Shown one piece after another: positions 34,487 to 42,525 of a stretch of 64,000 nucleotides of DNA. Positions within the stretch are counted from its first letter, which is position 1. Each line of letters starts with the position of its first letter. Source of the DNA: Bacteroidales bacterium (lineage in GTDB: Bacteria; Bacteroidota; Bacteroidia; Bacteroidales; JAGOPY01); contig JALNZD010000014.1 of assembly GCA_023229505.1 (NCBI GenBank), forward strand, positions 1-64,000, read 5' to 3'. Made by a program: the position numbers and the translations under genes. The notes under the pieces are model-generated. The model worked only from the letters and a program-made list of their open reading frames with translations. It was not told the origin of the DNA and made no database searches.

Positions 34487-35705
34487 ATTTTGTTCCCTCT
34501 CCAATTATGCTTTCACAGCTGACTTTGCCTTTCATCGCTATTGTATATTTATAAACAATAGCCAATCCCAGTCCGTCCTGGAAAAGCTCCTGATCTATCA
34601 TAGAGGTTTGCCGGTTATATTGGTCAAATATTTTATGGATCTTTTCCTGTTCAATACCAGGCCCTTCATTCTGGATAGTAAACAAAATATTTCCTTTTTT
34701 TTCAATCAGATGAATAGTGATTGATCTTTCCTCAGGGGTAAATTTGACGGCATTGGACAGTAAATTATCGAATATCTGGGTCACATAAACCCGGTTTAGT
34801 TTTGCTGCAATATCGGATAAATCCACCTTCAGCCGGATCCCTTTTTGTTCAATAAAATAACGGTAGTTTTCGATCAGTTCTTCAAGAATTGCCCGTATAT
34901 TCAGCGGTTCCATCTTTAATTCAAAAACTTTTGATTCGATGGTGCTGACATCAAGAATTTCATTAATAAGATTGTTTATGCGCCTGATGCTGTTCCGGAT
35001 AATGGCCAGGCCTTCCCGTTCGGTCTCATCGACATGCCCTTCGCGTGCATCCAACATTTCTGCCATGCAAAGGCTGCTGGTCAGAGGGTTTTTTATTTGA
35101 TGAATGACTGTGCTGATAAGGTGATTTTTTTCTTCATTCAGCTTGGTCAGGTCATAATTCTGCTGCTCCAGTAAGACCTTTTGCTGGGAAATGCTTTCGC
35201 TTTGTTTTTCGATCAGATCTTTTTGCCGTTGAATCTTCAGGTAGCTTTTCGACAGCTTCTCTTCCAACACGTTCATGTCGCGCATTCTATGGATTAATTC
35301 CCTTAAAACTCCCCTGAGAATGTCAGGGTTACCTGCTGCATTCCGGTAAAAATCACGGTAATCAAGCCGGAGCAGCAAACAATTCTCGTCGGCTGTAACG
35401 GAAGCTGACCGGGTCCGCTGATCGATCAGGGCGTATTCGCCAAATACCTGCCCGGAAACCAGTCTGGCAAGAACATGATTCCCGTCGTGAACCCTTACTT
35501 TACCGCTTGCAATGATAAAAACCGCATCCCCTTCCTCACCTTTGCGGATGATGGTGCTTCCTTTTAACACTTCTTTTTCGGTAAGTGACGAAGCCATTTC
35601 CATCAGAACATCCTTGCCTGCTCCATCGAAAATAGGCAATTTGCTTAAAAACTCGAATTTTTCTTTGTCAGGCAGCAAGGCTGTTGATTTACTATTAATT
35701 GTCAA
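34461..35705 (-). CDS. Cyclic-nucleotide-binding domain / histidine kinase hybrid
   Basis: An N-terminal cNMP-binding domain of Crp type (residues about 20-135, with SGQVFGEYALIDQRTRSASV) is joined by a coiled coil (about 140-195) to a HisKA domain (His202 in STVIHQIKNPLTSS). A HATPase follows (DNLLSNAVKFTPEERSI, then DGLGLAIVYKY). There is no transmembrane helix, so it is probably cytosolic, and no response regulator lies beside it. A nucleotide or other small ligand might gate kinase activity, which is inference from domain order. Its 3' end overlaps gltA by 26 bp on the opposite strand. Whether the cNMP pocket binds a nucleotide is uncertain. Confidence 0.88.
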   Translation of the reverse strand: MTINSKSTALLPDKEKFEFLSKLPIFDGAGKDVLMEMASSLTEKEVLKGSTIIRKGEEGDAVFIIASGKVRVHDGNHVLARLVSGQVFGEYALIDQRTRSASVTADENCLLLRLDYRDFYRNAAGNPDILRGVLRELIHRMRDMNVLEEKLSKSYLKIQRQKDLIEKQSESISQQKVLLEQQNYDLTKLNEEKNHLISTVIHQIKNPLTSSLCMAEMLDAREGHVDETEREGLAIIRNSIRRINNLINEILDVSTIESKVFELKMEPLNIRAILEELIENYRYFIEQKGIRLKVDLSDIAAKLNRVYVTQIFDNLLSNAVKFTPEERSITIHLIEKKGNILFTIQNEGPGIEQEKIHKIFDQYNRQTSMIDQELFQDGLGLAIVYKYTIAMKGKVSCESIIGEGTKFIVELPSS

Positions 35706-35731
35706 ATTTAGTTAAAATAGGGATAAAAACA

Positions 35732-36340
35732 TTATTCTATAGACGATGAACCGGCCTGAAGGTTACTTCTGTATCTATCAATATGATAGATTATTTCAGG
35801 GAAAAAGGCCCTGAATTCGTTTTCATATAAGGCATAATCGGCCTTCAGGTCCTGGATTGCATTCTCCATTCCTGAGGGGTGGCTTGTACGCCTCGACATT
35901 CCGTTAAATACCTTTTGAAGACTGTTGAGGTCACGATAACCGACCAGCCAGTTTTGGGTGATCATAAAAGGCAATATCCGTTTTGATCTGGGTGGAAGCA
36001 GGTGAAAGCGGCGGACAAGAAGGAAATACGTCCGGGCGACAAGCTGCTGCAAGTTTTCATAAGAAAAATCAGACCAATATTTAGCCAGGAAATGGTCATA
36101 ATAAAGGTCGACAATAACACCTGCATACATCCGGTAATTAGCTGACAGGCGGCTTTTACTGGTTTTAAATACCGGGTGCTGATCTGTAAAACGGTCAATT
36201 TCACGGTGAAGCCTTATCCCACGCTCCATTCCTTCAGGGAAATTCTGTAATGAATTTCCTTTTACAGCATCAGCTACAAAATTTCCCACAATTACATCTT
36301 CTTCTTTCCCGGAAAGGTATAAATGGGCTAAAAAATTCAT
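35732..36340 (-). CDS. Acyl carrier protein phosphodiesterase-like (AcpH, DUF479)
   Basis: The protein begins MNFLAHLYLSGKEEDVIVGNFVAD, the DUF479/AcpH signature. His and Asp residues of the HD-like site are in GIRLHREIDRFTD and DLYYDHFLAKYW. AcpH removes the 4'-phosphopantetheine arm from holo-ACP. The length of 202 is typical. It is divergent from iorA, with 68 bp between start codons. Function is assigned by family resemblance. The in vivo role in Bacteroidota is little studied. Confidence 0.85.
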   Translation of the reverse strand: MNFLAHLYLSGKEEDVIVGNFVADAVKGNSLQNFPEGMERGIRLHREIDRFTDQHPVFKTSKSRLSANYRMYAGVIVDLYYDHFLAKYWSDFSYENLQQLVARTYFLLVRRFHLLPPRSKRILPFMITQNWLVGYRDLNSLQKVFNGMSRRTSHPSGMENAIQDLKADYALYENEFRAFFPEIIYHIDRYRSNLQAGSSSIE

Positions 36341-36395
36341 TTTTTTTATTACAAATTTATTTTATATTTGTCATTAAGCCATCTATAATTAAATT

Positions 36396-36400
36396 AGGAG
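36396..36400 (+). promoter_or_regulatory. Shine-Dalgarno site deciding the iorA start
   Basis: AGGAG lies 8 bp before the ATG at 36409 and fixes the iorA start there, rather than at an in-frame ATG at 36250 that lies within the divergent acpH gene. Clear Shine-Dalgarno sites are rare in this window, so this one is notable. Confidence 0.6.
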
Positions 36401-36408
36401 AAAAACGC

Positions 36409-38034
36409 ATGGAGAAGATGCTTCTGTTGGGCAATGAAGCTATAGCACAATCAGCCATAGATGCTGGACTATCAGGGATATATGCTTATCCTGGTACCCC
36501 ATCTACTGAAATCCTGGAATATGTTCAAAGGTCAAAAGAAGCCAGGGAGAAAAAAATACATTCAACCTGGTCAACTAATGAGAAGACAGCCATGGAATCG
36601 GCATTGGGGATGTCATATGCCGGAAAAAGGACGATGGTTTGTATGAAACATGTCGGGCTTAATGTTGCTGCCGATCCATTTATTAATGCTGCCATAACTG
36701 GCACAAACGGCGGCCTGATCGTCGTGGCAGCCGATGATCCTTCCATGCACTCCTCGCAGAATGAGCAGGATTCCAGGTTCTATGGCAAATTTGCCATGAT
36801 CCCCATCCTTGAGCCAACCAACCAACAGGAAGCCTATGACATGGTGCGCTATGGATTCATGATTTCGGAGAAATACGGCATCCCGGTGCTGTTAAGGATT
36901 ACTACCAGGCTTGCACATTCCAGATCAGGGATTACACGTTATGAAAGCCTGCCACAAAATGAGGTTCATCTTCCCGGAAATCCCAGGCAGTTCATTTTAT
37001 TACCGGCTAATGCACAAAAGCAATATAAATCCCTGCTGCATAACCAGGCACTTTTCGAAGAGGAATCTGAAATTTCTTCTTTCAATAATTATAAGGAAGG
37101 TCGTGATAAAAGTCTGGGTGTTATTGTTTGTGGCATTGCATATAATTATCTGTTCGAAAATTTTCAGGAGGATGAATTTCCTCACCCGCTTCTGAAAATC
37201 GGCCAGTACCCTCTGCCTTACAATCTTATCCGGAGGATTTATCAGGATTGTGGAAGCATTCTGGTTCTTGAAGAAGGATACCCGATACTGGAAGAATTGC
37301 TGCGAGGAATACTTGATAACGGGAAAAAAATACTTGGCAGGATGGATGGCACCGTTCCCCGTGATGGAGAGCTTAACCCGAATATAGTTGCGCGTGCTCT
37401 TGGATTAAAGGAAGAGTATGGTTTGCCGGTCCCGCCAGTCGTAAAATCCAGGCCGCCTTCCCTTTGCAAAGGGTGCCCGCATATTTATTCTTATAATGCC
37501 TTGAATGAAGCATTGAGTTTTTACTCGAAGGGCAGGGTTTTTTCCGATATCGGCTGTTACACACTGGGTGCGCTGGAACCCTATGGGGCCATAAATACAT
37601 GTGTGGATATGGGAGCGTCCATTACCATGGCCAAAGGGGCTGCTGATGCGGGATTTGTCCCGGCCGTCGCGGTAATCGGCGACTCTACCTTTACTCATTC
37701 GGGCATGACAGGGCTTCTGGATGCCATAAATGACAAGTCACCAATTACCGTTATGATACTCGATAACGCTACGACGGCCATGACAGGCGGGCAGAAATCG
37801 GCAGCAACAGGTAGGCTGGAAGATATCTGCCTGGGGCTTGGTGTTGAGAAAGAACATATTCATGTGGTCAATCCTTCACCTAAATACCATGAGGAAAACT
37901 TACAGATTATCAAGGATGAAATCAATTATCAGGGTGTTTCAGTAATAATCCCAAGACGTGAATGCATCCAGACGGTTGCCAGGAAGATCAGGGATGATAA
38001 AAAGCAAAAGCAACAGGAAGAAGTCATGGAATAA
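36409..38034 (+). CDS. iorA: Indolepyruvate:ferredoxin oxidoreductase alpha subunit, without ferredoxin domain
   Basis: IorA with IorB oxidatively decarboxylates aryl-2-oxoacids (from Trp, Phe, Tyr) to aryl-acyl-CoA, reducing ferredoxin. The N-terminal pyrimidine-binding domain (MEKMLLLGNEAIAQSAIDAG, YPGTPSTEI), the linker with CKGCPH and the thiamine diphosphate motif GDSTFTHSGMTGLLDAI...LDN are intact. At 541 residues it ends soon after the TPP domain. The C-terminal 2[4Fe-4S] module of archaeal-type IorA is missing, so electrons must leave by another route. iorB follows after 6 bp. It is annotated as IorA by overall similarity. Confidence 0.9.
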   Translation: MEKMLLLGNEAIAQSAIDAGLSGIYAYPGTPSTEILEYVQRSKEAREKKIHSTWSTNEKTAMESALGMSYAGKRTMVCMKHVGLNVAADPFINAAITGTNGGLIVVAADDPSMHSSQNEQDSRFYGKFAMIPILEPTNQQEAYDMVRYGFMISEKYGIPVLLRITTRLAHSRSGITRYESLPQNEVHLPGNPRQFILLPANAQKQYKSLLHNQALFEEESEISSFNNYKEGRDKSLGVIVCGIAYNYLFENFQEDEFPHPLLKIGQYPLPYNLIRRIYQDCGSILVLEEGYPILEELLRGILDNGKKILGRMDGTVPRDGELNPNIVARALGLKEEYGLPVPPVVKSRPPSLCKGCPHIYSYNALNEALSFYSKGRVFSDIGCYTLGALEPYGAINTCVDMGASITMAKGAADAGFVPAVAVIGDSTFTHSGMTGLLDAINDKSPITVMILDNATTAMTGGQKSAATGRLEDICLGLGVEKEHIHVVNPSPKYHEENLQIIKDEINYQGVSVIIPRRECIQTVARKIRDDKKQKQQEEVME

Positions 38035-38040
38035 AGTAAT

Positions 38041-38625
38041 ATGAAAAAGGATATTATTCTTGCAGGCATTGGCGGTCAGGGTATTCTGTCCATAGCAGCA
38101 GTCATAGGAATGGCTGCGCTCAACTCGGGATTACAACTTAAGCAGGCCGAGGTGCACGGCATGAGCCAGCGGGGAGGTGATGTTCATTCAAACCTTCGCA
38201 TTGCCGACCACAAGATCTATTCTGACCTCATTCCTTATGGCAGGGCTGATATGATCATATCCGTTGAACCGATGGAATCTTTACGGTATTTACCCTGGTT
38301 ATCCAAAGATGGCTGGCTGATCTCCAATAATGTCCCGCATGTCAATATATCTGATTATCCGGATATGGATCAGGTATACCTGGCCATTGAAGCCGTTAGC
38401 CAGCATGTACTGATCAATGCGGACCAGGTTGCCAAAGACCTGGGCATGACCCGGTCGGCGAATATGGTTATTCTCGGTGCGGCCTCACCCTGGCTGGGAA
38501 TTAAATATGAAGAGCTTGAAAATGCAGTTAAAAATATTTTCGCTTCAAAAGGCGCTGATATTGTCGGCCAGAACCTGAAAGCGCTCGCTGCAGGCATGGA
38601 CTTTGCCATGAAGCACCATTCCTGA
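38041..38625 (+). CDS. iorB: Indolepyruvate oxidoreductase beta subunit
   Basis: The gamma-type domain of 2-oxoacid oxidoreductases is evident from ILAGIGGQGILSIAAVIGMAA at the N-terminus and the HGMSQRGGDVHSNLRI motif. The length of 194 is typical of IorB. It is the small subunit that binds CoA/substrate with the TPP-bearing IorA. The genes are 6 bp apart and certainly co-transcribed. The IorB/gamma family fit is strong. Preference for indolepyruvate over other aryl pyruvates is not determinable here. Confidence 0.93.
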   Translation: MKKDIILAGIGGQGILSIAAVIGMAALNSGLQLKQAEVHGMSQRGGDVHSNLRIADHKIYSDLIPYGRADMIISVEPMESLRYLPWLSKDGWLISNNVPHVNISDYPDMDQVYLAIEAVSQHVLINADQVAKDLGMTRSANMVILGAASPWLGIKYEELENAVKNIFASKGADIVGQNLKALAAGMDFAMKHHS

Positions 38626-38728
38626 TATTTCCATTCCAGTTAACTTTACAACTTCTCATCTTTTTAGAGAAATCTTCCAATTAATTTTTATATTTTTGGC
38701 CACTGGCTTTCATCAGTCTGTTAATTTC

Positions 38729-39997
38729 ATGAAGCAAAAGCTGATCTTAGGTTTACTCATTCTGCTGATTCTCGGGATTTTGGCGCTTATTCCTTATTTG
38801 ATCGGCTACTATGGCGAGAAACCTGCTGTTATTACTGAAACCATCGACTTTCCTGCTGAACAACATTTCGAATATGGTATCAATTGCGATTCCCTGAGGA
38901 TCGAAAGAGGGGTAGTACGCAAGAACCAGTCATTATCTGAAATACTTTCTTTCTATGATATCGGGAGTGAAATCATTCACCAGATTGCCAGTATGTCCAG
39001 GCCTGTTTTCGATGTAAGGAAAATGAAAGTGGGGAATCCATATACTATCTTGTTTTCAAAAGATACCGTCCCGGAAATGCTTTATTTTATTTATGAAGAG
39101 GATGCTGTTTCCTATATCACTTATGGATTGGAAGATAAAATCACGGTAAAAAAAGGGGAGAAGCCCCTGATCAGGGACGTGAAGACTACCAGTGGCATCA
39201 TCGAAACCTCCTTATGGAACGCAATGGTTGAACAAGGCGATGATCCGGGCCTGGCAAGCGAATTGTCGGAAGTCTATGCCTGGACGATAGATTTTTTTGG
39301 GATTCAAAAAGGGGATTATTATAAAGTTGTTTATGAAGACTTAAAGGTGGAGGGGAAATCAATTGGCGTTGGAAAAGTCCTGGCTGCCTGTTTTCATCAC
39401 ATGGGCTCTGATAATTATGCTTTTCGTTTCGGAACAAAAGGTGAGACGGGGTATTATGATGAAAAAGCGCAAAATCTTCAGCGTGCATTTTTAAAGGCCC
39501 CCTTACGTTTTAAACGCATCAGTTCCAAGTTCACTTACAGCAGGATGCATCCGGTATTGAAGATCAGGCGGCCTCACCTCGGTGTCGACTATGCCGCTGA
39601 TTATGGGACACCGGTGCAGACTATAGGCGAGGGAACGGTAATCGATAAGGGGTGGGATAAGAAAGGTGGTGGAAACTATATAAAGATCAAGCACAATAGC
39701 GCCTACACCACTTTATATATGCACCTTTCAGGCTTTGCCAAAGGAATTAAAGCAGGAGCGAGGGTTCACCAGGGAGATATTATCGGTTACGTTGGAAGTA
39801 CGGGTTTATCAACAGGCCCGCACCTGGATTTCAGATTTTTTAAAAACGGCCAGGCGGTAGATCCTTTAAAAGTTGAATCCCTGCCTTCAGAGCCTGTTGC
39901 CAGGGAATACCTGGAAGAGTTCAATCATCTGAAGGACTCTTGGAAGATTACACTTGATTCATTGGTGGTTGTCAGATTCTCTACGCCCGAAATGTAG
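38729..39997 (+). CDS. M23-family metallopeptidase (LytM/MepM-like)
   Basis: The start at 38729 yields a short N-terminus followed by one membrane or signal segment (about 4-28). An upstream ATG at 38696 would add 11 residues. The C-terminal M23 domain (about 285-385) has the zinc ligands in RRPHLGVDYAADYGTPV (HxxxD), the following YMHL strand, and GPHLDFRFF (HxH-like). The middle includes a dimer-like beta segment. Such proteins hydrolyse peptidoglycan cross-bridges or serve as inactive activators. Here the ligands look complete. A shared bidirectional terminator follows. Confidence 0.88.
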   Translation: MKQKLILGLLILLILGILALIPYLIGYYGEKPAVITETIDFPAEQHFEYGINCDSLRIERGVVRKNQSLSEILSFYDIGSEIIHQIASMSRPVFDVRKMKVGNPYTILFSKDTVPEMLYFIYEEDAVSYITYGLEDKITVKKGEKPLIRDVKTTSGIIETSLWNAMVEQGDDPGLASELSEVYAWTIDFFGIQKGDYYKVVYEDLKVEGKSIGVGKVLAACFHHMGSDNYAFRFGTKGETGYYDEKAQNLQRAFLKAPLRFKRISSKFTYSRMHPVLKIRRPHLGVDYAADYGTPVQTIGEGTVIDKGWDKKGGGNYIKIKHNSAYTTLYMHLSGFAKGIKAGARVHQGDIIGYVGSTGLSTGPHLDFRFFKNGQAVDPLKVESLPSEPVAREYLEEFNHLKDSWKITLDSLVVVRFSTPEM

Positions 39998-40032
39998 TGT
40001 CCCCATGCAGAAATAGCTACTTTATCATAAAA

Positions 40033-40062
40033 AAAGGCTGTCTCAATTGCGAGACAGCCTTT
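40033..40062. terminator. Bidirectional terminator between the M23 gene and the Sus operon
   Basis: AAAGGCTGTCTC (40033-40044) pairs perfectly with GAGACAGCCTTT (40051-40062) around a 6-nt loop, with A-rich sequence on the left and T-rich on the right. It can terminate both the M23 transcript and the convergent Sus operon. Confidence 0.8.
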
Positions 40063-40084
40063 ATTATAACAAAATAATGATTTC

Positions 40085-40918
40085 TTATGGGATCGGAGTA
40101 TATTCCTCATCCATTACCCTATTCCCTGAAGCTCCTACATAGAAATAATACAGGTAGAAGTGGCCGTTTGCAGGGTCAAAATAGGACCTTTTATCTGTTT
40201 GTGCAAACATATCTGTTGGTGCACCATTGGAGAAAGACACATCATTTGTGGCCGGGTCAATAGTGATAGTCACTGAGTATCCTGCTGCGCCTAAGTCACC
40301 TGCAGGTATCGAACAGGAATATGCACTTAAAGGCGTAAGGAATTTCTCTTCGTTAATAGGCCTGTCGCCTGCAGTCGGGTGATGAAACACACCGACGCAT
40401 TGATAGAATCCGGCATATATATTGGCTACAGCAATGCCGGTAACAGAATTATTAACTACTTTACGCCCATCAGACGCCATAACGCTTATATATGATAATT
40501 CCCAGGAATCACCAATTGGCAGCAATGTTTCATCTGATGGGAGACCTTCTCCATCAAGTACCAGATCTTTTTTAAGATCCGCATAAGTGATAGAATAGGT
40601 CTTAACAATCTCTTCTGTTACATTTGCAGAAGCCACATCAATGGTACTCATTAATACTTGGTTGGATTCTGAGCCGGCAGCCAGGCTTATATATTTATTA
40701 TATACTTCAATCGTGGTAATACCAGGGCCCATAGGAATAGTAACAGAAATGTTTACCGTAGGAGTAGCTCCTAGTTTATAAGGGATACTTCCTGTTGGGA
40801 TAACTAATCCTCCTGTTTTCGCATCTTTCGTTACAAGATCTTCTGATTTATTACATGCGTTGACGAGGAATCCAAGCGCAGCAAAAACCAGCAGGAACAA
40901 TTTTATTTTTGATTTCAT
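40085..40918 (-). CDS. Sus-operon surface lipoprotein (SusE/DUF1735-like)
   Basis: A lipoprotein signal (FLVNACNKSED, Cys at the end of the hydrophobic segment) precedes an all-beta 277-residue protein with an early DUF1735-like region (about 35-145, GATPTVNISVTIPMGPG). It is the third gene of the operon, 43 bp after the susD-like stop. By position it resembles SusE/SusF accessory surface glycan-binding proteins, but the sequence is not close enough to name the ligand. No enzyme motif was found. Confidence 0.75.
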   Translation of the reverse strand: MKSKIKLFLLVFAALGFLVNACNKSEDLVTKDAKTGGLVIPTGSIPYKLGATPTVNISVTIPMGPGITTIEVYNKYISLAAGSESNQVLMSTIDVASANVTEEIVKTYSITYADLKKDLVLDGEGLPSDETLLPIGDSWELSYISVMASDGRKVVNNSVTGIAVANIYAGFYQCVGVFHHPTAGDRPINEEKFLTPLSAYSCSIPAGDLGAAGYSVTITIDPATNDVSFSNGAPTDMFAQTDKRSYFDPANGHFYLYYFYVGASGNRVMDEEYTPIP

Positions 40919-40961
40919 ATGATTGAATTTTAAATTTTAAGTATTATTTGAGAGAAATTCA

Positions 40962-42503
40962 TTAATCCAAATCCCACCATACGCGAGTGTTCAAATCATC
41001 AGGTCCTCCTAACAAGGTAACACCTTCAGCGAGACTAGACGGATTTCGTGCTGCTTCATCTGTTGGATAAGGAACGCGTACAGGAATTTTCCCATCATTC
41101 ATGCCTTCTGCAGCAGGAGTGAGTACCGGGTAACCGGTCCTGCGCCATTCAAACCAGGCTTGCAGTCCCTGGTCAAACGTAGCAGCCCATCTTTGGGTAG
41201 CAATGAGTTGCATTCCATTGCCGGCATCCCAGCCATAAATATCATTAGCAATGAAGTCAGCGGCAAGGGAGTCGGATGTCCATTCCGGGCTGGCCAGATA
41301 ACCGGCGTTATCAACAGCTGCAACCAGGGCATCGCCAAACTGAGCATAGGAACCATATATACCAGCATAGTAAAAGGTTTCGGCATCACCTGAAATGTAA
41401 TTTTTAAATGCAGCTTCAGCAAGGATAAACTGCAGTTCTGCATAGCTCATTAACATGCCGGGAGGCATTGGAGTGCCTGCTGCCATAGCAGTAAAGTAGT
41501 TTCCCAGTTTAGAGGTATATTTTATGCCATTTCCGTTATAAGATGCAGCCTGTGATGAGGTCAGCCCATTTGGCATACCTTCCCAGGTATCGTTATCATC
41601 GAGATCTGCATAAATAGCTATTCTCCAGTCAGCTTTTGGAGAAAGAGCCCACATCATGTCGGTGATAGTCTTACTTACCCTGTGGTCATCACGCGTTTTC
41701 CTGTTTTCGTTAAGCGGGTGATTATTCGGGAATGAGCCTAAATATTGCAGTGCCGCATTATCCTCATTGCTTTCAAAAATGGGGTATGTTGCAGGGTCAT
41801 TAACTATTTTGCTCATCTCAGTCGTGGCAAAAGCTTCATCTCTTCCCGACATCCTCAGCAATAATCTCAACCTAAGTGAGTTTGCGAACTTTTTCCATTT
41901 TGTGATGTCATTATTAAAGAGAATATCTCCTGCGATTGCATCACCATCAATGGTAAGTAAAGTATTAGCTGTATCAAGTTTTGCAATGATATCCCTGTAA
42001 ATAGACTCTTGTGAATCATATGGAGGGAGAGTGTTCAAAGCACCAGTCCAGGCATTGAAGTAAGGAACTGGCCCGTGAAGGTCGGTAATAACTGATGTGA
42101 TATAAACCTTCAGTACCAGTGCAACGCCTTTATAATTATCATGTTGCCTGGCAACAGCGGTATTATAAAGTGTTGTAACACACATACCAGGCCCTGCATA
42201 AAAATTAGACCAGGTAGCATTTACCACGGATGTGCGGTATATATAGCGGTCTTCATCGGTGTACTGAACTTTAGCTTCGTGTTGAACCCAGCAATTGCCC
42301 ATTTCTTCACCCAAAAAGATCTCCTGTACCCTGTCAGTAGTCATTTCAATAACATTTGTCAGGAGCATATCGGGGGCCGCCTTGTCCAATCCGGCATTAT
42401 TCGGATCTGTATTGATATCTTCAAAATTCTTTGTGCAAGAATCGAATATGAAGAGGAACGCTGCTAGTATCGCTGCAATTCCGACAATTCGTTTTATTTT
42501 CAT
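40962..42503 (-). CDS. SusD/RagB-like nutrient-binding outer-membrane lipoprotein
   Basis: The lipoprotein signal ends in FDSCTKNFEDINTDPNNA, the typical start of the SusD-like_2 group (SusD/RagB nutrient-binding, PF12771 type). Helical TPR-like repeats follow, with LRLRLLLRMSG and AELQFILAEAAFK. SusD lipoproteins sit on the extracellular face over the SusC transporter and capture ligands. The length of 513 is normal. It is the second gene after susC (22-bp gap) in the operon. The PF12771 group is associated with various substrates including peptides, so the ligand is open. Confidence 0.92.
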   Translation of the reverse strand: MKIKRIVGIAAILAAFLFIFDSCTKNFEDINTDPNNAGLDKAAPDMLLTNVIEMTTDRVQEIFLGEEMGNCWVQHEAKVQYTDEDRYIYRTSVVNATWSNFYAGPGMCVTTLYNTAVARQHDNYKGVALVLKVYITSVITDLHGPVPYFNAWTGALNTLPPYDSQESIYRDIIAKLDTANTLLTIDGDAIAGDILFNNDITKWKKFANSLRLRLLLRMSGRDEAFATTEMSKIVNDPATYPIFESNEDNAALQYLGSFPNNHPLNENRKTRDDHRVSKTITDMMWALSPKADWRIAIYADLDDNDTWEGMPNGLTSSQAASYNGNGIKYTSKLGNYFTAMAAGTPMPPGMLMSYAELQFILAEAAFKNYISGDAETFYYAGIYGSYAQFGDALVAAVDNAGYLASPEWTSDSLAADFIANDIYGWDAGNGMQLIATQRWAATFDQGLQAWFEWRRTGYPVLTPAAEGMNDGKIPVRVPYPTDEAARNPSSLAEGVTLLGGPDDLNTRVWWDLD

Positions 42504-42525
42504 GTTATTTTCAATTTAAGTGTTA

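Noticed and set aside
38691..38698. TATTTTTG box before the M23 gene as promoter
   Set aside because: The -7 box is good, but no TTG is found 18-21 bp upstream, so it is left out as a feature.
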